Program-made: the position numbers and the translations under genes
In this document: piece by piece, positions 35,041-43,822 of the stretch
Numbering within the stretch: position 1 is the first letter of the stretch
How the letters are laid out: every line of letters starts with the position of its first letter
Notes under the pieces: generated by a model
Told to the model about the DNA's origin: nothing
Database searches by the model: none
The model's input: the letters and a program-made list of their open reading frames with translations, nothing else
Origin: UBA1847 sp942492205
GTDB lineage: Bacteria > Pseudomonadota > Gammaproteobacteria > Steroidobacterales > Woeseiaceae
DNA length: 64,000 bases
Direction of reading: 5' to 3'
NCBI GenBank assembly: GCA_942492205.1
Contig: CALODT010000001.1
Coordinates: 930,001 to 994,000, forward strand

Positions 35041-36897
35041 ATGACAAAACAGATGCTCGACCCGCGATCCAGCAATCGGTTGCTGGGTATTTGCGTGCTG
35101 GTTGTACTGGTATCCAGTTTTTTCGTCTCGCAGATCCAGCGCTCCTTCGGTGATGTGCAGGTTCGGGACGTGAAGATCCCCACGCAGAACGGGCAGTGGG
35201 TCGTTGGCGACCTGTTCAAGCCGAATTCTGCCACCGCGGAGCATCCCGCGCCGTTTATCGTTGTCGTGCCTGGTTTCCAGCGCTCCAAGGAATCGCTGTC
35301 GAATATCGCGATAGAGCTCGCGCGCCGCGGTTTCGTGGCGCTCAGCATCGATCCTTATGCACAGGGCGGCTCCAGCGCCTCGCTGAGTCGCATTGCGGCG
35401 ACGACCGAAGGCTATGGCATGTTCGCGGTTGTCGACTATGCGGCGAGTTCGGAGAACCTGAACTACATCGATCGCAGCCGTATTGGCGCCACCGGACACT
35501 CTGCCGGCGGCAATGCCGCCATTCGCGGCGCCAGTTATTTCGGTCGGGAGGCACAGCGAACGGGCCTGCCGAGCAAGCTACATTCGGTGTTCGTCTCCGG
35601 CTATGTCCTGACGCTCAGGGATGACGTGCTGAAGGATGTGCGCTCGAACGTTGGCGCGAGCTACGCGTACTTCGACGAGGGTGCCTACCGCAACGAACTG
35701 GAAAATGGCGACATGCGTATCGCGCCGGAAGCCCTGCGGCTCATCAACACAGGGCGTGAGCCGGGCAGGGCGGCGGTCGACGTGGTGGAGATCGGCAAGT
35801 ACTACGGCGACAAGGATCGGCGCACGCTGCGCGTCATGCACAATGAGCGGGTGCTGCATCCGTTCCAGCCCTACAACAAGGAGGCGACGGCCAACCAGAT
35901 CGAGTACTTCGAGCGCGTGTTCGACGTCGAATCCCCGCTCCCGAGCGACGATCAGATCTGGCCCTGGAAAGAGCTGCTGAGCATGATTTCCCTGGCGGCA
36001 GGGCTGGTTGCGATCATTCCCTTCGGTCGCCTGCTGCTGGAGACGCCCTGGTTTCAGGCGCTCGCGCAGCCTGTGCCTGCGCCGCTGCCCAGGCCAAGCG
36101 GCAGGGGCAGGGTGCTGTTCTGGTCGACGTTTGTCATCGGAGCACTGATTGCCTGCTTCAGCTACATTCCCATGGCCGAGCTGTCGCAGAAGCTGTTCGT
36201 GGCGGCTTCGAATCGCGAGCTGACGTGGTTTTTCCCGCAGCGCATGAACAACGCTGTGATGCTCTGGGCGGTGCTGAACGGCACGGTCGGCTTCCTGATG
36301 TTCTGGCTGAGCTACCGCTACTTCGGCAGCAAGCATGGTGTTACGCCCGGGATGTGGGGCACGGCCACTACGCCAGCGCTCCTGGTTCGAACCCTGTTGC
36401 TTGCCTGCACCTTGTTCGTTGCCTACTTCCTGTTCCTGTTCGCCGTGTACTACTTCTTCCACGTCGATTACCGCTTCCTGTTCATGGGCGTGCGCGTGTT
36501 TCAACCGGCATTGCTCGTTCTGCTGATCATGTATGTGCCGTTCTTTTTTATTTTCTTCCTGTCAAATTCGCTGCGCATCAACGCCGCGATGCGCTTTGCA
36601 GGACAGTCGGAGTGGCGCAGCATGCTGCTGGGTGGCGTGGCCAATTCCCTGGGGCTGCTGTTGATCGTGGTCGTGCAGTACACGACCTTTGCCGCGACGG
36701 GCATGGTTTACTGGACCGACGGCTGGCTGTACGTCAACCTGCTGTTCGCCGTAGTACCGATGATGTTCGTATTGCCATACTTCAATCGCTACTTTTTCCG
36801 CATGACGGGCTCCGTTTACCTGGGGCCGATGATTACCTGCCTGATTTTTGTCATGATCCTGATTACGAACACGGTCATCTATTTGCCGCTGCAATAG
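35041..36897 (+). CDS. alpha/beta hydrolase fused to a polytopic membrane domain
   Basis: A 618-residue protein. A membrane anchor (residues about 14-32) precedes an alpha/beta hydrolase domain of the dienelactone-hydrolase type, with VVVPGFQRSKESLSNIAIEL, FVALSIDPYAQG and the nucleophile elbow GATGHSAGG (Ser about 153). From residue 315 there are about seven membrane helices. The substrate is unknown. I start at the ATG at 35041, where the membrane anchor begins; the frame is open further upstream to 34942 but overlaps the cyclase gene. The fusion of a hydrolase with a large membrane domain is uncommon. Confidence 0.85.
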   Translation: MTKQMLDPRSSNRLLGICVLVVLVSSFFVSQIQRSFGDVQVRDVKIPTQNGQWVVGDLFKPNSATAEHPAPFIVVVPGFQRSKESLSNIAIELARRGFVALSIDPYAQGGSSASLSRIAATTEGYGMFAVVDYAASSENLNYIDRSRIGATGHSAGGNAAIRGASYFGREAQRTGLPSKLHSVFVSGYVLTLRDDVLKDVRSNVGASYAYFDEGAYRNELENGDMRIAPEALRLINTGREPGRAAVDVVEIGKYYGDKDRRTLRVMHNERVLHPFQPYNKEATANQIEYFERVFDVESPLPSDDQIWPWKELLSMISLAAGLVAIIPFGRLLLETPWFQALAQPVPAPLPRPSGRGRVLFWSTFVIGALIACFSYIPMAELSQKLFVAASNRELTWFFPQRMNNAVMLWAVLNGTVGFLMFWLSYRYFGSKHGVTPGMWGTATTPALLVRTLLLACTLFVAYFLFLFAVYYFFHVDYRFLFMGVRVFQPALLVLLIMYVPFFFIFFLSNSLRINAAMRFAGQSEWRSMLLGGVANSLGLLLIVVVQYTTFAATGMVYWTDGWLYVNLLFAVVPMMFVLPYFNRYFFRMTGSVYLGPMITCLIFVMILITNTVIYLPLQ

Positions 36898-36918
36898 AGC
36901 CGCTGGTTCGAGGCCGAC

Positions 36919-36945
36919 AAAAAAAGGGCGCCCGACCGGGCGCCC
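36919..36945 (-). terminator. rho-independent terminator of the octaheme cytochrome gene
   Basis: GGGCGCCCG and CGGGCGCCC form a 9-bp stem around AC, with seven A to its left, which read as a T run on the minus strand. It lies 31 bases past the cytochrome stop and 22 past the convergent hydrolase stop. Confidence 0.85.
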
Positions 36946-36975
36946 GTAGATGTCGAAACCGACAGGGGGAATGAT

Positions 36976-38628
36976 CTAGGGTCGTGTTCCTCCATTGGCC
37001 GGATCGTCTGACCAGCCAAGCGCCGTCCAGTCGATCTGAGTGCCGAGATGGCAGTCGCCGCAGGCACCGTCCATGCCATAGGCCTGCTCTTTTGGTGCAA
37101 CTTCATGGTTGACCGAGAGGTACATTTCGGTGTCCACGAATTCGAAGGCGCCCGTGTATGTCTGGCCGTTGTAGAGCGCGCCATCGGTCAACGCGAGATC
37201 CCAGTCAAACGTGCCCCAATACGGGTTTGGACCGCCGGCCATGCCAAACAGGTGCGGCACCAGAATTGTCTGGTTGCCGGCATCGGCTGGCTGGTTGCCA
37301 ATCATCTTCTTGAACGGATAAATCATGGCATTCGGATCCGTGTAGTCGCCGACAGGTTCGGCGAGTACGGCGGGCAGGCTCGTGTACTGATCGTTTACAC
37401 CTACCAGGAACTTCGTGTACTTGCCGTTGAAGTAGCGCAGCGTCGGTCGTACGTCGTTGGCCCAGACAAAGGTGCCCTTCTTCTTGTCATAGGTCGGCCG
37501 TCCAGTGGCAGGATCGACCGGTATCGGGTCAATATTCTGGCCTGCGTCAGCCCAGTACCACTCGACTTTGGTCGAGGTATTGCGAGCAAAGGTCGGGATG
37601 TGGCAGACCTGGCATGCGAGCGTATCGTGGCCCGCAAAATCGATAACCGGCTCGACAGTGGTGCCAACGTGGATATTGTAGCGATCGCCGTGACAGTCGT
37701 CGCAGCCCTTCATGACGCCTTCATCGACGGAGTGGTAAGGCATACCGCCGATGCCGTGAGACAGCAGGTTGCCGTCTGCATCACGTTTTACCTGGTGGCA
37801 GGCGACGCATTCGAAGTCGGCACCATCGGTGCCCATGTGCACGTCAAATTCACGCGTCGTGTTGGCCAGTGACATACTCAGGTCGCCGTGCTTGACGTTG
37901 TCGCCGCCGCCCGCTTTCGCGTGGCAGTCGATGCAGTTGTCAATACTCGGCACGCCACCGTTCTCAGCGACGCTTTGTGCGACCAACCCGAGATCAACAC
38001 CTGCTTCAGGGTTGCCGGCGGTTGTCGGTGCCTTGCCGTAGGTAGAGGTCTGGTCGTGACAGACGAGGCAGTCAACGTTGTCCGGATTCGAGAAGTCGTA
38101 AGCAGCGTCTTTGTAGTCGTAACCGATATGACACTGTGTGCAGCGGCCTTCGTTCGAACCGATGGCGATGCAGAAGTTGTTGATGATATCGGTCTTGCCG
38201 TGGATTTCACCCTCGAATCCTTCGATATTCGACGCGACACCTTCCCACTTGAAGTGGCCGGTTGTTATCACGTCATCGCCGATTCTGCCGTGGCAGTTCA
38301 AGCAGGACTTGGTGCCTTCGTAGGGATGCTCGATAAAGTAGCCCTTATGCAATTGTGCTGCCTGGTAGGCGCCGCTCGCGTAAGCGTTGCAGTCGAGTAC
38401 GTCGACGACACCGTCACCGTTGAAGTCTTCGTCAGGCAGGTCGCCAATACCGTTCTGGTTAATGTCCCAGCAGGCGACACCGTCGGACCCGTCGGCGCCC
38501 GCTGCTCCTGCAGCGCCGGCAGCGCCGGCAGCGCCGTCGTCGCCCTCGCAGGCCGATAGGCCAAAAGCTGCCACGATAGCGAGCGCGATGGCGGCCGGTG
38601 GAGAAAAACCTTGCCAAAAGAGTTTCAT
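36976..38628 (-). CDS. octaheme c-type cytochrome lipoprotein, tetrathionate-reductase (OTR)-like
   Basis: A 550-residue exported protein. A lipobox LSAC (Cys 27) is followed by a Gly-Ala-Ala linker, then a DxNxDG calcium-loop-like stretch between two cysteines (53 and 80). Eight heme motifs CxxCH follow: CLNCH (109), CTQCH, CLVCH, CIDCH, CVACH, CDDCH, CQVCH and CGDCH near the end. Eight hemes and the spacing fit the OTR family, which reduces tetrathionate, nitrite or hydroxylamine. The lipid anchor and flexible linker suggest display at a membrane surface. No quinol oxidase or partner cytochrome is adjacent. GGGAG lies eight bases before the ATG at 38628. Confidence 0.82.
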   Translation of the reverse strand: MKLFWQGFSPPAAIALAIVAAFGLSACEGDDGAAGAAGAAGAAGADGSDGVACWDINQNGIGDLPDEDFNGDGVVDVLDCNAYASGAYQAAQLHKGYFIEHPYEGTKSCLNCHGRIGDDVITTGHFKWEGVASNIEGFEGEIHGKTDIINNFCIAIGSNEGRCTQCHIGYDYKDAAYDFSNPDNVDCLVCHDQTSTYGKAPTTAGNPEAGVDLGLVAQSVAENGGVPSIDNCIDCHAKAGGGDNVKHGDLSMSLANTTREFDVHMGTDGADFECVACHQVKRDADGNLLSHGIGGMPYHSVDEGVMKGCDDCHGDRYNIHVGTTVEPVIDFAGHDTLACQVCHIPTFARNTSTKVEWYWADAGQNIDPIPVDPATGRPTYDKKKGTFVWANDVRPTLRYFNGKYTKFLVGVNDQYTSLPAVLAEPVGDYTDPNAMIYPFKKMIGNQPADAGNQTILVPHLFGMAGGPNPYWGTFDWDLALTDGALYNGQTYTGAFEFVDTEMYLSVNHEVAPKEQAYGMDGACGDCHLGTQIDWTALGWSDDPANGGTRP

Positions 38629-38958
38629 GATGGTGTCTCCCAACGTGAGTGGTCAAAAGGGGAGTCGGGGAAATCCAGCAAGAGGATCTGCCCGGGGAAA
38701 AGCGGAGCGGGAAGTGCCCTGGCGGGCGCGCTGTTTACTGCGAAGCGCTTCATTGACTTGCGGTTTTCGACAGTCCTGATTTTTTGCAGAACCCCCCGTA
38801 TTAGAGGATTCTAAATTTCTAATTCAGCATTCTCTACACCGGCGTCAGGATCTCAATACGGTTTAGGCAAAGCTGGATAGGCAGATGTACCTACCACGGC
38901 AACGTGCGCTGAGCCACGGCGCATTGAATCTGTGATCGTTATCCCCCATCGTTGGACT
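38629..38958. other. divergent intergenic region, cytochrome / phaD-like
   Basis: 330 bases without a gene. The middle, about 38797-38835, is AT-rich (TTAGAGGATTCTAAATTTC) and is the likely promoter zone for the two divergent genes. No clear operator was found. An in-frame GTG at 38932 could extend the TetR-type gene. Confidence 0.4.
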
Positions 38959-39588
38959 ATGACGACCAAGACGCGGACCCGGATACTGGTTTCAAGCCTG
39001 CTGCTCTTTAACGAGCACGGTGAGCCCAACACAACGACCAACGAGATCGCCGATTCCGTGGACATCAGCCCGGGCAACCTCTACTACCATTTCCACAAGA
39101 AATCCGACCTGGTCGACGCCCTGCTGCTGGAGTTCCAGGCAGACGCGCGGCGTATTCTTCAGCCGTCGGAATCGGCACGGGGCACGCTGGATGACTTCTG
39201 GGTGTTCGTCCACCGGCTGCTGGAGCTGACCAGTGGCTATCGTTTCCTGCTTCGCGACATGGAATCGCTGATTGCCGAGTATCCCAAGGTCCGGAACGCG
39301 CTTCGGCACTTCGCCCGGGCACTCACTGCGTCATTTGAGCTTAATCTGCGTCGCATGGTGGAGAGCGGCGTCATTCGGCTGGGTAGCAACGACGCCAGGC
39401 TGGTTAGTCGTAACCTGGCGGTTATTGCCCTGTTTTCGGAGAAGTTTGATGCGTTGACCGAAGCGTCGCAAAGCTCTGATGACTCGGCGCTGCGAATAGC
39501 GGCTTCCGTTCTCAATACGCTGAAGCCCTTCGTGGCGGAGAGTTCGGCGACGCATCTGTCGGAGTTGGCCACTTACTACAAAGTCTAG
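38959..39588 (+). CDS. phaD: TetR-family regulator, PhaD-like
   Basis: A 209-residue regulator. The helix-turn-helix reads TTTNEIADSVDISPGNLYYH and continues with FHKKSDLVDALL, very close to the PhaD pattern of Pseudomonas. PhaD activates the PHA phasin and synthase genes there. Here it converges on a phasin pair (39761 and 40147), the same partnership, but phaC and phaZ are absent from the window. I use the ATG at 38959; GTG at 38932 is an alternative. A GGTGGCA/TGCCACC hairpin overlaps its stop. Confidence 0.8.
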   Translation: MTTKTRTRILVSSLLLFNEHGEPNTTTNEIADSVDISPGNLYYHFHKKSDLVDALLLEFQADARRILQPSESARGTLDDFWVFVHRLLELTSGYRFLLRDMESLIAEYPKVRNALRHFARALTASFELNLRRMVESGVIRLGSNDARLVSRNLAVIALFSEKFDALTEASQSSDDSALRIAASVLNTLKPFVAESSATHLSELATYYKV

Positions 39589-39652
39589 GTGGCACCCCGA
39601 TGCCACCAGGGGTGGCGTACTCGCAATAGGTAAGGGCGGCTAAAGGTAGCAA

Positions 39653-39714
39653 TAAAAAAAGGGGCTGCCAGAGGCAGCAGTATCAAAAAAAAAGGGGCTG
39701 CCAGAGGCAGCCCC
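39653..39714 (-). terminator. duplicated terminator of the phasin operon
   Basis: GGGGCTGCC AGA GGCAGCCCC (39694-39714) is a perfect 9-bp stem; nine A at 39685-39693 read as T on the minus strand. A second, partly degraded copy lies at 39653-39680 (A run, GGGGCTGCCAGAGGCAGC). Tandem copies suggest local duplication. Confidence 0.8.
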
Positions 39715-39760
39715 TTGCTCGCTTTACGCAAGCAGCTTCGAATCTACAGTGGGGGGGCCG

Positions 39761-40120
39761 TTATTTGGCGACTGCAGATTCTACTCTCTCAACGACACGG
39801 TCTTTGGCCTCGACCACATCTTCGACGATATCCTCGCCGAGATCCTTGACGTCATCCCGGAATTCCTTGATATCGGCGCGGTAACGAGCGCGCGCTTTCT
39901 CGCCGTCCTTGACGAGCTTTTCAAAGGTCTTCTCGAAATCGGCCTGGAATTTCGTGAGTTCCGTCTGCACCGTGGCTACCAGTCCCAGGCTTGCCAGGAA
40001 CGTGCGGTTGGCGATCTTGATCGGCGCACCGAAGACGCCGCTTTCGAGTCGCTCGAATACTGACTTCGGCTGTGCTTTCTTAGCCACTTTCTTGCGTTTT
40101 GTCACTTTCTTCTCCGTCAT
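39761..40120 (-). CDS. phaI: phasin, PhaI-like
   Basis: A 119-residue protein with a basic N-terminus (KKVTKRKKVAKK). A helical body follows (VFERLESGVFGAPIKIANRT, then TFEKLVKDGEKARARYR) with leucine/valine heptads and an alternating Glu-Asp-Val C-terminus. It matches the short phasins (PhaI) that coat PHA granules. It is 26 bases downstream of the larger phasin gene on the same strand, as phaF-phaI are paired in Pseudomonas. A double terminator follows its stop. Confidence 0.82.
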   Translation of the reverse strand: MTEKKVTKRKKVAKKAQPKSVFERLESGVFGAPIKIANRTFLASLGLVATVQTELTKFQADFEKTFEKLVKDGEKARARYRADIKEFRDDVKDLGEDIVEDVVEAKDRVVERVESAVAK

Positions 40121-40146
40121 TTCATTTCTCCGAAAAGGTTAGTCGA

Positions 40147-40731
40147 TCAGGCTGCTTTCTTCGCTGTCGTGCTTACCTTCTTAGTACTTACCTTCTTTGT
40201 GCTGACTTTCTTCGCTGCCGCTTTCTTTGCAGGCGCTTTCTTTGCAGGAGCCTTCTTTACAGGAGCCTTCTTTACAGCTTTCTTTGCGACCGCTTTCTTG
40301 GGCGCAGCTTTGGGCTTCTTGTCAATTGCCTTCAGGATCTTGTTCAGCTTCCTGTTGATCTTGTCGATGTCGTTCTTGCTCGGGACGTTCAGGCGATCCA
40401 TAGCGTCTGCCACGCGTGTATCGAATGCGCTTTGCAGCTTGCTGAGGTTCGATTTGTCACGAACCTGGTCAAGCAGGCCGGTTGCTTTCGACTGGGCATC
40501 TTCGCTCATGTCGCGAATCGCATCCTGCACGTTGTCAATCAGTGACTCCGTCCGCTTCGTGGTTTTCTTGCGAAACTGCTCGCCCTGTTTCACCAGTGAG
40601 TCAAACGTCTTCTCGCCTGCCTTCTGGGCATTCGACAGTGCGCCGAGTCCGGCGAGGAAAGCGTGCTCGAGTTGTTCGGCGACGTTCTTGTCGCTAACTT
40701 TCCGTTTTGTAGTACCTTTCTTGCCAGCCAT
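40147..40731 (-). CDS. phaF: phasin with histone-H1-like tail, PhaF-like
   Basis: A 194-residue protein. The N-terminal half is the phasin domain, EHAFLAGLGALSNAQKAGEK then FDSLVKQGEQFRKKTTKR, with a coiled coil up to about residue 130. The C-terminal third is Lys-Ala-Pro repeats (KKAPAKKAPAKKAAAKK), like the nucleoid-binding tail of PhaF, which links PHA granules to DNA. I take the ATG at 40731 because AGGAG lies seven bases upstream; an ATG at 40737 is too close to it. The Lys-rich repeats are coded by AAG-rich DNA that looks repetitive on the plus strand. Confidence 0.88.
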   Translation of the reverse strand: MAGKKGTTKRKVSDKNVAEQLEHAFLAGLGALSNAQKAGEKTFDSLVKQGEQFRKKTTKRTESLIDNVQDAIRDMSEDAQSKATGLLDQVRDKSNLSKLQSAFDTRVADAMDRLNVPSKNDIDKINRKLNKILKAIDKKPKAAPKKAVAKKAVKKAPVKKAPAKKAPAKKAAAKKVSTKKVSTKKVSTTAKKAA

Positions 40732-40830
40732 GGTCATTCTCCTTTGAATGGGTTGTCTGCCATGAATGAATCGTAGCTGCTAGGATTAGGGTGTTCACAC
40801 TAATTCCGGGCCCAAAAGAGACCTATTCGG

Positions 40831-41097
40831 ATGAGATTCAGACGCAGCCACAAGCTCGACCACAAGGAGGCGAAGCGTCGTGCCGACGAGATCGCGGCGG
40901 ACCTCTGCAAGCAGTTCAGGCTGACCTCGACCTGGCAGGGCGACTACCTGCTGATCTCGGGCAACGGCGTGAACGGCCACCTGCATGTGGCCGAGGAGAG
41001 TATCGAAATCGAGATCAGGCTGGGTTTCGCGCTGAAGCTGATGGAAGGACCGATTCGCTCCGTAATCGAGCGCGAGATCGACCAGCACCTGGTTTAG
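40831..41097 (+). CDS. polyhydroxyalkanoic acid system family protein
   Basis: An 88-residue soluble protein. The sequence HKLDHKEAKRRADEIAADLC, then WQGDYLLISGNGVNGHLHV and LGFALKLMEGPIRSVIE, matches the small PHA-granule-region family. Its biochemical role is unknown; it is found beside phasins and PHA regulators. It diverges from the phasin operon, sharing a 99-bp promoter region, which supports a common PHA role. No start ambiguity is seen. Confidence 0.85.
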   Translation: MRFRRSHKLDHKEAKRRADEIAADLCKQFRLTSTWQGDYLLISGNGVNGHLHVAEESIEIEIRLGFALKLMEGPIRSVIEREIDQHLV

Positions 41098-41115
41098 GTC
41101 ACCGTCGAGGGCGAC

Positions 41116-41946
41116 TTACAGGAAGCCGGATTTCTTCAGGGCAACCGTCATCATGGCAACGGACAGCAGGACGAACAGTATGCCGATCGCGCGCTCCATG
41201 GTGCGTTGCGAGACGAGACCCTGCAGCCGCGGACCGATCTGCCCGCCAATAATCACGCCGGGTACCTCGTAACAGATCAGGTTCCATGGAACGGCGCCGA
41301 TGCCACCGTCACGAACCAGCTGGCTGACCAGGGTGGTTGTCGCAAGTACCACGGTGAACATGACAATTGCCACCGAGGTAGCGGCCGCGGTACCGACTGG
41401 AATACCAAGTCGCGTCAATCGGGAGACGATGACTTCGCCGATACCCACGGAGACCATCCCCGTCAGGAATGCGCCGACGCCCGTCAGCGCGAAATCCCGC
41501 GCGGGTATCTGCGGCCGGGAGTAGGGTGCATCGTAGTTCGGCCGGGTTGCCTGCCTGCGGCGAAGAAACAGCAGCCCTATCGCGAGTACGAAGACGAGTA
41601 CCGCGTAAGCGGCGATGAGTATGGCGTCATGTACGCGATGCGCGACCAGTGCCCCGACGACGGCGACCGGGGCCGAGATCTTGACGAAGCGCAAGGCGAG
41701 ATCGAAGTCGATCATGCGCCGTCGGTAGTAGCCGATGAATCCGGAGATGAAGCCGAAGGTCTGCGTCAGCAGGGCGGTGCTGATCGCGGCGAAGGTCGAT
41801 GCGAGTACGTATTCCGGGCCGAGCAGTGGGAACAACAGCACGAATATCGGTGTGAACAGCGCGGCTCCACCGATGCCGCTCAGCATCGCGCAGGTCGCGA
41901 CGCCAATGCCAACCGGGAACATGAACCAGTAGAGCGTGAAATCCAT
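41116..41946 (-). CDS. sulfite exporter TauE/SafE family permease
   Basis: A 276-residue membrane protein with about eight hydrophobic segments in two halves. Features are GIGGAALFTPIFVLLFPLLG and, in the second half, VGAFLTGMVSVGIGEVIVSR, the duplicated TauE motif. Members carry sulfite, sulfoacetate or other small anions. It is 18 bases downstream of the convergent PHA-region gene and 11 bases beyond the stop of the nucleotidase gene on the same strand. It could be cotranscribed with the nucleotidase. The substrate cannot be read. Confidence 0.85.
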   Translation of the reverse strand: MDFTLYWFMFPVGIGVATCAMLSGIGGAALFTPIFVLLFPLLGPEYVLASTFAAISTALLTQTFGFISGFIGYYRRRMIDFDLALRFVKISAPVAVVGALVAHRVHDAILIAAYAVLVFVLAIGLLFLRRRQATRPNYDAPYSRPQIPARDFALTGVGAFLTGMVSVGIGEVIVSRLTRLGIPVGTAAATSVAIVMFTVVLATTTLVSQLVRDGGIGAVPWNLICYEVPGVIIGGQIGPRLQGLVSQRTMERAIGILFVLLSVAMMTVALKKSGFL

Positions 41947-41956
41947 TAATGATTCG

Positions 41957-43702
41957 CTAAAGCGAGCAGCTTACCGGCAGCGACTCCGGCACATTCCACT
42001 TCGGGCTATCTCTCGTAACAAAATCCTCGGGGTCCAGCGGTCCCTCGCGACCGCGGAACCAATCAACCAGAACGTCTCTTGCCAGCGGTCCGTTGTAATC
42101 CAAGGTGAAACCGCCCGGCGGAATTACCGGCGTCATGATGTCGTCGCCGCCGAGCGCGAGATAGTCGTTGATGGCGACGGCCAGTACGTCATCGTCCTGA
42201 ATAACCGTGCCGTCAGAGCGTTGTATGACGATATCCATGTCGTCGTCATCGCAGCTCACGAACACTCGCATCCCCGAAAAGCCAACGCGGCGCCGTTCGC
42301 GATGCGCCTGTACGGCGATAACTTGCTTGAGGTCCCGTCCGGACATCTCGAGCAGAACAACGCGGTTGTCAAAAGGAAACATTTCGTAGACAGCCCCGAA
42401 GGTAAGCGCGCCGGCGGGCAGGATGTTCCTGATGCCACCCACGACATTGTGCATGGCGATGTCCGCCGCGCTGGCATCCAGCAGCGCCTCCGTCATCAGG
42501 TTTGCGAGCGGGGATTCCGTGGCAGGCGGATGTTCGAATCCGGCTACCAGGTGGACACCGAGTTCTTCGCCTTTTATTGCGGCCGCATAATCGGCGGCGC
42601 GCTCGGCAATCGCCACAACTGCCGAATCCGGTTCAATAAGCTGGCCTTCGTAAGTTGCCGGCACGACGTCACCGACATGTTCCGGCGTAACGCAGCCTCC
42701 TGTCGACGCAGATACCGACAGGCACGCCCAATGCGGTGGGAAAACCTTGCGGGACACGACGCGGTTGTTGCTGCGATCAAAACGCAAGTCGACGCGACTG
42801 AAGGCGCGGGTATTCGAGTAAGCGGAGGTGATGGAAATATCGTTAACGATGTGCGCGATTCCCCGATGCACATGGCCTGCAAATATGTGATTGACCAGGC
42901 CTCGTGGTATCGCTTCGGCAACGCGCATGATCTCCCCGTCAACATAGCAGGACGACAGGTCCAGCGGATTGTCGAACTGCTGGCAGGAGCTGCCGGCGTG
43001 TGCGGTGACAATGATGATTGATGCGCCGCGATTGCGCAGAACCGTCGCCTCCCTGGTAATCGTCTCTGCCAGCGGCGCAACGGCGAGGCCCGGCGTATTG
43101 GCGGCGATAGTCGCCTGCAACGCGTTCGCGGTCATAACGCCGACGACGCCAACCTTGACGCCCTTGACGTCCAGCATCACGGATGGCCGAACGTTGTCCC
43201 ACTCAACCGGCCTGCCGGTGCTCTCGTCGATGAGGTTGGCGGCGAGCAACGGGAAATTCGCCTGGCCGGCACCCTTTTTCAGCGCGCCGCGTGCATCGTC
43301 CCCTGGCTCCTCCGGTATCGCCTTGATACCTACCGGCCCGAAGTCAAACTCATGATTGCCGATTGCCGCGGCATCGAAACCGATGGCGTTATAGGCCTCA
43401 ACGACAGCGGCGCCCTCGACCAGGTTGGATTCCAGCGTTCCCTGCCACATGTCGCCCGCATCGATTACGAGGACGGCGCCGCCATCCGCGGCGCGAGCAG
43501 CGCGCAGGGCATTAACGTAACCCGATACCGCCACAAGACCGCCCCGGTCTCCGTCCGGCAGCAGCTGGCCGTGAACATCATTGGTACCGAACAGGGAAAT
43601 CGTGATTTCGTCAGCGGGAGCCTGCGGCTGCCCGGCGCATCCGCCCAGCGTCAGTGCCGCGGCCAGCAGTGCAGGCGTTAATAAACGCCTGATCAGTTGC
43701 AT
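41957..43702 (-). CDS. 5'-nucleotidase / metallophosphoesterase lipoprotein (UshA-like)
   Basis: A 581-residue exported enzyme. A lipobox LGGC (Cys 22) ends the signal peptide. Metal-site motifs are FGTNDVHGQ, GNHEFDFG, VTAHAGSS and GHVHRGIAH. The C-terminal nucleotide-binding domain contains NLMTEALLDASAADIAMHN. It removes phosphate from external nucleotides, or UDP-sugars, in the periplasm. I chose the ATG at 43702 because AGGA precedes it and the signal peptide begins there; the frame stays open to 43885. Length is normal for the family. Confidence 0.9.
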   Translation of the reverse strand: MQLIRRLLTPALLAAALTLGGCAGQPQAPADEITISLFGTNDVHGQLLPDGDRGGLVAVSGYVNALRAARAADGGAVLVIDAGDMWQGTLESNLVEGAAVVEAYNAIGFDAAAIGNHEFDFGPVGIKAIPEEPGDDARGALKKGAGQANFPLLAANLIDESTGRPVEWDNVRPSVMLDVKGVKVGVVGVMTANALQATIAANTPGLAVAPLAETITREATVLRNRGASIIIVTAHAGSSCQQFDNPLDLSSCYVDGEIMRVAEAIPRGLVNHIFAGHVHRGIAHIVNDISITSAYSNTRAFSRVDLRFDRSNNRVVSRKVFPPHWACLSVSASTGGCVTPEHVGDVVPATYEGQLIEPDSAVVAIAERAADYAAAIKGEELGVHLVAGFEHPPATESPLANLMTEALLDASAADIAMHNVVGGIRNILPAGALTFGAVYEMFPFDNRVVLLEMSGRDLKQVIAVQAHRERRRVGFSGMRVFVSCDDDDMDIVIQRSDGTVIQDDDVLAVAINDYLALGGDDIMTPVIPPGGFTLDYNGPLARDVLVDWFRGREGPLDPEDFVTRDSPKWNVPESLPVSCSL

Positions 43703-43822
43703 TTCCTGCTTGAAGACTGCCAATGCCTGCCCCGAGATCGCGATGAAGCGAGAGTCTACCGCGAAGTGAGTTTGGCGCGAAATCCAAAACGCCTGAATGG
43801 GCATAGACGTATACTGGTAGGC

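Noticed and set aside
38480..38560. GCAGCGCCGGCAGCGCCGG-type repeat in the cytochrome gene
   Set aside because: It encodes the Gly-Ala-Ala linker after the lipobox; low-complexity coding sequence only.
40160..40320. CTTTCTTTGCAGG-type repeats near the phasins
   Set aside because: They encode the Lys-Ala-Pro tail of the PhaF-like protein on the minus strand; not a regulatory or CRISPR repeat.
41936..43021. Plus-strand open frame opposite the nucleotidase
   Set aside because: The opposite strand holds all the metallophosphoesterase motifs; this one shows no family pattern.
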